A DNA stretch of 5,191 nucleotides, taken from assembly GCA_021791235.1 (NCBI GenBank), contig JAJYXA010000467.1:1-5191 (forward strand). Reading direction: 5' to 3'. This document shows, piece by piece, positions 1-4,847 of this stretch. The stretch comes from Pseudomonadota bacterium. Lineage in GTDB: Bacteria; Pseudomonadota; Gammaproteobacteria; Burkholderiales; Thiobacillaceae. Made by a program: the position numbers and the translations under genes. Each line of letters begins with the position of its first letter. Position 1 is the first letter of the stretch. Under the pieces are notes generated by a model. That model was not told the DNA's origin, did no database searches, and saw only the letters and a list, made by a program, of their open reading frames with translations.

Positions 1-39
1 CCGACAACCCAACATTCTCATTCAGGAAAGGAAAGCCAA

Positions 40-354
40 ATGGCTGAACCCATGCGTATCCGTGCCACCATGGCAGGCGACGTCGCCGACGTCAAAGTGC
101 TGATGAACCACCCGATGGAAACCGGTACCCGCAAGGACGCGAAGACCGGCCAGCTGGTCCCCGCCCACTTCATCACCGAAGTGACCGCGACGATCAACGG
201 CGCCCCGGTGCTGAACGCCGAAATCGGCGGTGCGGTATCGAAGAACCCCTACCTCGGCTTCAAGGTCAAGGGTCCCAAGGCCGGCGACAAGATCGTGGTC
301 AACTGGGTCGACAACAAGGGCGACAAGAACAGCGCCGAGGCCACCATCGGCTGA
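40..354 (+). CDS. soxZ: SoxZ, sulfur-compound chelating/binding subunit of SoxYZ
   Basis: This 104-residue protein has the usual length of SoxZ and matches it end to end. It shows an N-terminal MRIRAT strand, the segment VKVLMNHPMETGTRKD, the HFITEVTATINGAPVLNAE block and the C-terminal strands GDKIVVNWVDNKGD. In the family, SoxZ is a small periplasmic immunoglobulin-like beta-sandwich without its own signal peptide. It pairs with SoxY, which carries the sulfur intermediate on a C-terminal cysteine, and is exported with it during thiosulfate oxidation. No signal peptide is seen here, as expected. The ATG at 40 is chosen because a purine-rich ribosome binding site (AGGAAAGGAAAG, 24-35) lies at correct spacing; the ATG at 52 has no comparable site. 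soxY would be expected immediately upstream but is outside the window. A terminator about 120 nt downstream suggests soxZ ends its operon. Identification is firm. Confidence 0.95.
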   Translation: MAEPMRIRATMAGDVADVKVLMNHPMETGTRKDAKTGQLVPAHFITEVTATINGAPVLNAEIGGAVSKNPYLGFKVKGPKAGDKIVVNWVDNKGDKNSAEATIG

Positions 355-379
355 GACGCGATGTACAGATACAGCGGGC

Positions 380-465
380 CGGAGTGTCCTGTCCGTGGAA
401 ACTCCGCTATGCCTCATTCGCAATGAGATCTTCCTCCTCCACCCGGCTTGAGCCGGTGCCGGGTG
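380..465 (+). other. Structured 3' untranslated region of soxZ (series of hairpins)
   Basis: Three potential stem-loops follow one another between the soxZ stop and the terminator. They are CGGAGT (380-385) with ACTCCG (401-406), CTCATT (413-418) with AATGAG (422-427), and CACCCGGC (440-447) with GCCGGGTG (458-465). The third can also fold as CCGGC (443-447) with GCCGG (452-456), so two pairings compete. No T-run follows any of these, so they are not terminators themselves. They could protect the 3' end of the mRNA or form part of a 3'-derived small RNA; neither is shown by the sequence alone. Confidence 0.45.
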
Positions 466-474
466 AATCCTGAT

Positions 475-501
475 GCCGCCCCTTCCAAGGGCGGCTTTTT
501 T
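475..501 (+). terminator. Rho-independent terminator downstream of soxZ
   Basis: A 7-bp GC-only stem, GCCGCCC (475-481) with GGGCGGC (489-495), has a 7-nt loop and runs directly into six T (496-501). This is the classic intrinsic terminator layout on the + strand. It would end transcription of the sox operon and isolate it from the sensory genes that begin at 655. Confidence 0.85.
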
Positions 502-539
502 CATGGGGCCGATGGCCAACCTGCAAATGTCCAATGCAG

Positions 540-575
540 AGTCCGACCAAGGGTTGCATTGGTATGATCCGAAGT
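540..575 (+). promoter_or_regulatory. Candidate extended -10 promoter for the 655-4157 unit
   Basis: TATGAT (563-568) differs from the sigma-70 -10 consensus at one base. It is preceded by TGG (560-562), giving an extended -10 (TGN-TATGAT). No convincing -35 hexamer is seen 16-18 nt upstream, which extended -10 promoters tolerate. It would start transcription near 575, leaving about 80 nt before the ATG at 655. I found no GG-N10-GC sigma-54 pattern in this gap. This is a sequence-pattern guess only. Confidence 0.3.
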
Positions 576-654
576 TGGCAACACCGCGTACAACACGACA
601 AGTGAGCCCATTCGACATGCACCCTAACCATCATCGGGGTATCCGGCCCTGAAT

Positions 655-1474
655 ATGGAACGTCGCCATTTTCTCGCCGCCCTGGCATTGGCCCCCGTTG
701 CTGCCTTGGCCGCGCCGGGTCCTGCCGTTTTTGTTGTGCATCCCTATGACACCCCCAGCCGAATCTATGCGCGCTTCCGCCCGCTGACGCTGTATCTTGG
801 CGGCGTGCTGGGCCGCCCCCTGCGGCTGGTGATCGCCAGCACCTATGACGAACAGATCGACATGATCGCAAGCGGCCGCGCCGATTACGCCTATATCGGC
901 CCGACGCCCTACGTGCGTGCGCGGGAACGCGCCCCCGTGGAAATTCTGGCAGGCGAATCCGAAGGGGGGGCAGGCGTTCTACCAGAGTGCGCTGGTGGTG
1001 CGCGCCGACAGCCCCATCGAGAAAGTCACCGATCTGGTCGGCAAGCGCGTTGCCTTCGGCGCCGAGATTTCCATGTCGAGTGCGGTGGCGCCCAAGCTCA
1101 TCCTTGCCCAGGCCGGCGTCAGGCGCGCCGACCTCGCCAGCGTCGTCCATCTGGATCGTCATGAACGCGTCGCGCTGGCCGTGTTGCACGGCAACTTCGA
1201 CGCCGGCGGCCTGCGTCTCGACATCGCCAAATCCTATCTGCCGCGCGGACTGCGCGTGCTTGCCACCTCGCAACCGCTACCGCCGCACGTGATTGCTGCC
1301 TCGCCGCAGGTGGCGGCAAGCGATGCTGCACGCGTGCGCCAGGCGCTGCTGCATCCCGACGCGGGGGGACGCGAAGCCTTGCGTGCGCTCGGGCCGGACA
1401 ACGGTTTCGTCGCAATCGACGACGCGCATTTCATCGCGGTCCGGCGCATGGTGCGCACGCTGGAGAGCTGGTGA
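655..1474 (+). pseudogene. PhnD-like periplasmic substrate-binding protein, frameshifted at a G7 run
   Basis: Two overlapping frames together encode one protein of the phosphate/phosphite/phosphonate-type binding-protein family (PhnD-like). The first runs from the ATG at 655 and has a signal peptide (residues 1-20, MERRHFLAALALAPVAALAA), then TYDEQIDMIASGRADYAYIGPTPYVRARE at about 63-91 (given as a span; key motif GPTPYV). The second frame carries SALVVRADSPI, VTDLVGKRVAFG and HGNFDAGGLR and ends in a TGA at 1472. The switch falls at the G7 tract (964-970). With six G the reading continues through EGGQAFYQ to give 272 residues, normal for the family. As written, the first frame runs out of homology near residue 105 and stops at 1164. 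No ABC permease or ATPase gene is nearby, and the stop overlaps the kinase start, so a signal-presenting role is more likely than transport (inference). It may be a sequencing error, a true pseudogene or a slippage-dependent gene. The ATG at 655 has only a weak ribosome binding site. Confidence 0.8.
964..970 (+). other. G7 homopolymer causing the frameshift
   Basis: Seven consecutive G sit exactly where the coding frame of the binding protein changes. Upstream codons fall in one frame (GAA at 961-963), and downstream family-conserved residues (QAFYQSALVV) fall in the frame shifted by one extra base. Removing one G joins both parts without losing any family motif. Homopolymer length is a common read error and also a common site of real slippage. 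Confidence 0.8.
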
Positions 1475-2814
1475 AGCGGCGGTCGCTGGCATTCCGGCTG
1501 ACGGTCATCCTCGGCGGCGCCTGGCTGGCGCTGTTTCTGGCCCTGGGCGGCGCCATCTGGCACACCACCCAGCGGCTCATTCTGGAGGCGCAGGCGGACA
1601 AGGCGCGCGCACTCGCCACGCAACTCGCCACCATTTCCCTCGACGCGGTGCTGCTGCGCGACTACGGCACGCTCGAGCGCTATCTGGGCGATCTTGAGGG
1701 TGCCGTGGCCTATGCCGAGGTTCGCCGCGCCGATGGCCAGGTGCTCGGGCAAACTGGCACCCGCCTGCCGGGCATCGAACTGCTGCGCGTGCCGATGCAC
1801 GCAGCGGGCGAGGAAATCGGCGAGGTGCTCGCGCAATACGATCCGAACCCTGCCCGCCGTGCTGCCTGGCAGCTTGCCGGGTTGATGGCGCTGGCGCTTG
1901 CGGTCTTCGCCGCGCTCAGTTTCTGGGCCTTGCGCCGTTTGCTGCTGCGACGTCTGGTGGCGCCGGTCGCCGCCCTGATCGAGCAGGCCGACCCGGAACA
2001 CGCGCTGGCGCCCGTGCCGGCCAACGCGCCGATCGAGGTCGCCGATCTGGCGACTGCGATCGGCGGCCTGCGCGAGCGCATCGGTCGCCACATCGTCGAG
2101 GCCGAGGAGGCCGCGCACGAGCGCAACGAGGCGCTGCGCCGCCTGTGCTCCGAGCAGCGGCTCGCCGCCGTTGGCCAGCTGGCGGGCGAGGTGGCGCACG
2201 AGCTCAATACGCCGCTCTCCAACATTCTGGGCTATGCACAGAGCGCGCTGCCCGCTACCACTGACCCCGAACTGCGTGATGCCCTGACCACCATCGAAAC
2301 CCAGGCGAGGCGGGCAGGACAGATCGTGCGCGATATGCTGACCGCCGCGCGCGCGCCGGTGCCCAGCCTTCAGGTCGTCGACCTGGAAGCGATCTGCGCC
2401 GCCTTCGTCCGTCTGGTCACGCCGCTTGCGCGCAAGCAGGGTGTCGGCATCGATCTCGTTGCGAACGGCCCGGTGAGGGTCAGCGCCGATGCTTCTCGGG
2501 TGGAGCAGATCCTGTTCAATCTGGTGTTCAATGCCGTGCAGGCCGGCGCGCACGCTATCCACATGAGTGTGTTGCCGGGCGAGCGTCCCGCGCTGGTCGT
2601 CGCCGACGATGGCCCCGGCCTGCCCGAGAGCGTACGCGCGCGCCTGTTCGAGCCTTTCGTCACCACCAAGCCCGCAGGGCAGGGGACCGGGCTGGGGCTG
2701 GCCATCAGCCAGCGCCTGGCGCGCGAGATGGGTGCCGAACTCGCCTTGCTGGAATCCGCGCATGGTGCCTGCTTCAGCCTCGATTTTCAGACAGCCCCGG
2801 AGGCCGCCGCATGA
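1471..2814 (+). CDS. Membrane-bound sensor histidine kinase (HAMP, HisKA, HATPase_c)
   Basis: A 447-residue two-component sensor kinase. A first membrane segment lies at about 8-30 and a second at about 132-154, enclosing a periplasmic sensor region of roughly 100 residues that I do not assign to a named domain. A HAMP-like linker follows (about 155-207), then a short coiled coil and the dimerisation domain with the H-box GEVAHELNTPLSN, whose phosphorylated residue is His243 (codon 2197-2199). ATP-binding motifs follow in order: N-box NLVFNAVQAG (350-359), G1 DDGPGLP (379-385), F-box LFEPFVTTK (392-400) and G2 GTGLGLAI (405-412). All catalytic motifs are intact. The start is GTG at 1471, overlapping the stop of the binding-protein gene (GTGA), with GGAG at 1462-1465 as ribosome binding site. 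No cytoplasmic PAS domain is seen, so the signal probably enters from the periplasm, possibly through the binding protein upstream (inference). Its stop overlaps the regulator start. Confidence 0.93.
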   Translation: MKRRSLAFRLTVILGGAWLALFLALGGAIWHTTQRLILEAQADKARALATQLATISLDAVLLRDYGTLERYLGDLEGAVAYAEVRRADGQVLGQTGTRLPGIELLRVPMHAAGEEIGEVLAQYDPNPARRAAWQLAGLMALALAVFAALSFWALRRLLLRRLVAPVAALIEQADPEHALAPVPANAPIEVADLATAIGGLRERIGRHIVEAEEAAHERNEALRRLCSEQRLAAVGQLAGEVAHELNTPLSNILGYAQSALPATTDPELRDALTTIETQARRAGQIVRDMLTAARAPVPSLQVVDLEAICAAFVRLVTPLARKQGVGIDLVANGPVRVSADASRVEQILFNLVFNAVQAGAHAIHMSVLPGERPALVVADDGPGLPESVRARLFEPFVTTKPAGQGTGLGLAISQRLAREMGAELALLESAHGACFSLDFQTAPEAAA

Positions 2815-4157
2815 CATTCACCCTGCTCATTGCCGAAGACGACGTCGCGCAGGCCAAGCTGCTTGCGAAGCTCGCAGTCGAGGCCGGCTTCGATCCCTTG
2901 CCCATGCAGGACGGCAACGCCGCGCTCGCTGAATTGCGCGCGAACCCGCCTGATGCGCTGTTCACCGATTTGCGCCTGCCGGGCGCCGACGGGCTGGCGC
3001 TTATCGCCGCCGCGCGGGACTCGAATACGAACATGCCGGTGATACTGGCTACCGGCTTTGCCACCGCGCACAACACGGTCGAGGCCTTTCATCTGGGGGT
3101 GACCGATGTGCTGTTGAAGCCGCTGGAACTCGATGCGGTGCGGATGACGCTCAAGCGCCTGCACGACAGCCTGGCCCAGCGCCGTCGCATCGATCAGCTT
3201 ACCGCCCAGGTTGCAGCCCAGGCTGCACCGCCGCTTCTGGAGAGCCATGCGCCGGCAATGAAGCAGTGCCATCAGCTCATCACCCAGGTGGCGGCGACCG
3301 AACTGCCGGTGCTGCTCGAAGGCGAAACAGGCGCCGGAAAAGGGGTCCTGGCTGCGCGCATCCACGGGCTGTCGGTGCGTTGCGAAGGCCCGTTTCTTAC
3401 ACTCAACTGCGGTGCGCTGCCGCCCAGTCTGTTGGAGTCCGAACTTTTCGGCTTCGAGAAGGGTGCCTTTTCCGGCGCGGTCGCCCGCAAGTCCGGCCTG
3501 CTCGAACTCGCGCATGGCGGCACCCTGTTTCTCGACGAAATCAACAGCGCCAGCCTTGATGCGCAGACCCGGTTGCTGCAGTTCATACAGGACAAGCGCC
3601 TGATGCGGCTAGGTGGAACCAAGGCCATCGACGTCGATGTGCGGCTGATTCTCGCCTCGAATCGACCGCTCAAGGACGAAGTGGCCGCGGGTCGTTTCCG
3701 GCAGGATCTGTTCTTTCGCGTGCAGGTGTTCCCCATCCCCGTGCCGCCGCTGCGGGCACGCCGTGACGACATTGCTGCCCTGGCGGAATACTTCCTGGTC
3801 CGCCATGGACGCGCGCTCAATCCTGCCGTGCGGGGCATCTCGCCGGAAGTGGTCGAACGCCTGCAGACGTACGATTGGCCTGGCAACGTGCGGGAACTCG
3901 AAGGCGTGATCCAGCGGGGACTGGTGCTGGCGTCCGGCGATACGCTTGGCTTGTCCGATCTGCCCGCCGACATGCGTCCCTCACCAGCCAGCATCGGAAG
4001 TGTGCCCTGGTCGGGTGATGCCACGCTGGAAGAAGTCGAAATTTACTGGATACGCCATGTGCTCGAACGCTGCGGTGGTAATCGCACGCAGGCCGCGTGG
4101 CGGCTTGGAATTGATCCGTCCACGCTATGGCGGAAACTCAAGGAACAGGACGCATGA
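2811..4157 (+). CDS. NtrC-family sigma-54-dependent response regulator
   Basis: A 448-residue regulator with three domains. The receiver (1-120) has the acidic pocket E9-D10-D11, phospho-acceptor Asp53 (FTDLRLPG), Thr81 and Lys103 (LLKPLE). The AAA+ domain (about 143-375) has Walker A GETGAGKG (171-178), the sigma-54 contact loop as GAFSGA (218-223, Ser where Thr is usual), Walker B GGTLFLDEIN (236-245), candidate arginine fingers R297 and R303 in FRQDLFFR, and the WPGNVREL motif (356-363). The C-terminal Fis-type helix-turn-helix is GGNRTQAAWRLGIDPSTLWR (422-441). Once phosphorylated by the kinase it should bind upstream enhancers and use ATP to open sigma-54 promoters. The ATG at 2811 overlaps the kinase stop (ATGA), with CGGAGG at 2798-2803 as ribosome binding site. 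Target genes are unknown; the neighbouring sox genes are candidates by position only. Confidence 0.95.
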   Translation: MTFTLLIAEDDVAQAKLLAKLAVEAGFDPLPMQDGNAALAELRANPPDALFTDLRLPGADGLALIAAARDSNTNMPVILATGFATAHNTVEAFHLGVTDVLLKPLELDAVRMTLKRLHDSLAQRRRIDQLTAQVAAQAAPPLLESHAPAMKQCHQLITQVAATELPVLLEGETGAGKGVLAARIHGLSVRCEGPFLTLNCGALPPSLLESELFGFEKGAFSGAVARKSGLLELAHGGTLFLDEINSASLDAQTRLLQFIQDKRLMRLGGTKAIDVDVRLILASNRPLKDEVAAGRFRQDLFFRVQVFPIPVPPLRARRDDIAALAEYFLVRHGRALNPAVRGISPEVVERLQTYDWPGNVRELEGVIQRGLVLASGDTLGLSDLPADMRPSPASIGSVPWSGDATLEEVEIYWIRHVLERCGGNRTQAAWRLGIDPSTLWRKLKEQDA

Positions 4158-4357
4158 ATACCTGCTCCCTTGGCCTGCTATTTCTGTCAGCCGATCATGT
4201 CAAAAATTGACTGTCCGTATTGAGACAACAAACGGATAGGTGCGGCAGCTAGCCTGTCTTGCTGTTATATGCTGGACAGAGAATTTCAGCGTTTCGGGAA
4301 GCGGTCGTTCAATATGAGCGCTGACTGGTAGCCACCTGTGGAGATCGACCGTCAGCC
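4158..4357. other. Intergenic stretch, nothing recognised
   Basis: Between the regulator stop and the first inverted repeat I see no convincing gene, no intrinsic terminator and no sigma-54 promoter of the GG-N10-GC type. A weak TGTC...GACA dyad occurs around 4212-4227. Base composition is already less GC-rich than in the genes upstream. The regulator transcript must end further on or by another mechanism. Confidence 0.5.
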
Positions 4358-4393
4358 AAGGCCGATTATGCACAGTCGTTGATTATGTGAAGT
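4358..4393 (+). repeat. Left 36-bp inverted repeat
   Basis: It begins AAGGCCGATTATG and ends GATTATGTGAAGT, and is the exact reverse complement of 4788-4823 over all 36 bases, with mismatches at both flanks. It contains GATTATG twice in direct orientation with a 17-bp period (4364-4370 and 4381-4387), a layout reminiscent of recombinase binding sites. Confidence 0.9.
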
Positions 4394-4475
4394 TGTGGAA
4401 CGGATTGCGCTGAGGGGTAGGCAATAAGCGGCACGGCAACGGGTGATGCTGCCGTAAGCTGGACATAATTTCTGC

Positions 4476-4510
4476 GGTCTCCTGAAGTGGTGGATCCACT
4501 TCAGGAGACC
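4476..4510 (+). promoter_or_regulatory. 15-bp hairpin sequestering a Shine-Dalgarno sequence
   Basis: GGTCTCCTGAAGTGG (4476-4490) pairs perfectly with CCACTTCAGGAGACC (4496-4510) around a 5-nt loop. The right arm contains AGGAG (4503-4507), six nt before the ATG at 4514, so the stem would hide the ribosome binding site in any transcript reading through. Insertion sequences often use such structures to block expression from outside transcripts (established for several families; applied here by inference). Confidence 0.6.
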
Positions 4511-4513
4511 ATT

Positions 4514-4621
4514 ATGAAATCCACTACTATGCGCCGTGCCGCATCAGGTGCACGGTCACCTGCAACGCAGTTGGCCATAGGAGCCCGGCAACTACACACC
4601 ATTACGTCGAGGCAGACCTGA
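4514..4621 (+). CDS. Possible 35-codon ORF with a good ribosome binding site, probably a remnant start
   Basis: ATG at 4514 has AGGAG at ideal spacing and encodes MKSTTMRRAASGARSP, then runs out of frame over the recombinase remnant to a TGA at 4619. I do not recognise the peptide. The well-formed start suggests that it once led a longer gene, for example a transposase or recombinase reading frame now fused to unrelated sequence by deletion. A functional small protein is unlikely but cannot be excluded. Confidence 0.2.
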   Translation: MKSTTMRRAASGARSPATQLAIGARQLHTITSRQT

Positions 4622-4722
4622 AGATGAAGGAATGCGCAGTGGACAGGCTTCACGAACCAGAGGCCAAGATCCAGCGCTACCGGGCACCTGACTCGCTGAT
4701 CAATTTCCTGAAGACACTGTGA
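4558..4722 (+). pseudogene. C-terminal fragment of a tyrosine recombinase (XerD/phage-integrase type)
   Basis: One frame encodes GHRSPATTHHYVEADL from 4573, followed by KMKECAVDRL, then RYRAPDSLINFLKTL and a TGA at 4720-4722. This matches the end of tyrosine recombinases: the conserved G-H of box II (4573-4578), the TTHHY segment with the likely nucleophilic Tyr at codon 4603-4605, and the tail seen in transposon-borne integrases. The frame stays open upstream only to 4486, and the Arg box I and N-terminal domains are absent, so most of the gene is lost. Upstream of about 4558 the translation no longer resembles the family. The fragment has no start of its own. Its stop codon overlaps a copy of the GATTATGTGAAG repeat, which suggests that in the intact element the gene ended at the element's recombination site. 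Confidence 0.7.
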
Positions 4723-4732
4723 TTATGTGAAG
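4721..4732 (+). repeat. Internal copy of the terminal motif GATTATGTGAAG
   Basis: This is an exact copy of the inner 12 bases of the left inverted repeat (4381-4392), in the same orientation and inverted relative to 4789-4800. It overlaps the recombinase stop codon. Together with 4789-4800 it forms an inverted pair separated by 56 nt. Confidence 0.8.
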
Positions 4733-4787
4733 GTCGAAATCCGCGCTTGCCCTGCCAATCAGCGTTTGGTGCGCATTTCGATCCTTC

Positions 4788-4823
4788 ACTTCACATAATC
4801 AACGACTGTGCATAATCGGCCTT
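4788..4823 (-). repeat. Right 36-bp inverted repeat
   Basis: Exact reverse complement of 4358-4393. Unlike the left copy it continues outward into TTATGTGAAG (4822-4831). The right end is therefore a complete site bounded by CTTCACATAA (4789-4798) and TTATGTGAAG with 23 nt between them. Confidence 0.9.
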
Positions 4824-4847
4824 ATGTGAAGCTTCACATAAGGCCGA
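4816..4847. repeat. 32-bp perfect palindrome
   Basis: The left half ends ...CCTTATGTGAAG at 4831 and the right half starts CTTCACATAAGG... at 4832; all 16 base pairs match with no spacer, and the symmetry breaks at 4815/4848. It places two copies of the element's terminal decamer back to back with AAGCTT at the centre. It may be a recombinase binding site, a junction of two element ends, or a cruciform-forming target. Confidence 0.9.

Larger units (their letters stand above)
4358..4847. mobile_element. Remnant or non-autonomous tyrosine-recombinase-type element with long inverted repeats
   Basis: A 466-bp interval (4358-4823) is bounded by a perfect 36-bp inverted repeat, with a 32-bp palindrome overlapping its right end (to 4847). 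Inside lies the C-terminal end of a tyrosine recombinase gene, a strong 15-bp hairpin, and an additional copy of the terminal motif right at the recombinase stop. Subterminal sequences also look like diverged inverted repeats (4408-4431 against 4741-4764, sharing CCGC, TTGCC and TCAGCG blocks when one is reversed). Known families with tyrosine recombinases and palindromic ends include RIT (recombinase-in-trio) elements; assignment to one of these is inference. The left end lacks the outer CTTCACAT half-site, so that end appears trimmed. Confidence 0.65.

Noticed and set aside
517..600. Possible sigma-54 promoters (TGGCC...GC and TTGGCA...GC patterns) upstream of the binding protein
   Set aside because: The GG and GC elements are 7 rather than 10 nt apart in every case examined, so the spacing rule is not met.
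407..1273. Minus-strand open frame of 288 codons across the soxZ downstream region and the binding protein
   Set aside because: It crosses the terminator and is antisense to the signal peptide and family motifs of the binding protein; no domain was recognised.
1234..2817. Long minus-strand open frame of 527 codons
   Set aside because: It lies opposite the histidine kinase, which shows every expected kinase motif in order. The antisense translation has no recognisable domain, and such shadow frames are common in high-GC DNA.
3272..4024. Minus-strand open frame of 250 codons
   Set aside because: Antisense to the AAA+ domain of the regulator, with low-complexity Arg/Ser-rich translation typical of shadows.
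3946..4239. 97-codon + strand ORF across the end of the regulator
   Set aside because: It overlaps the helix-turn-helix coding region in another frame and shows no domain.
4383..4841. CRISPR-like array
   Set aside because: The repeats are only 10-12 bp, occur in both orientations and have irregular spacing, which fits recombinase sites and not CRISPR repeats.
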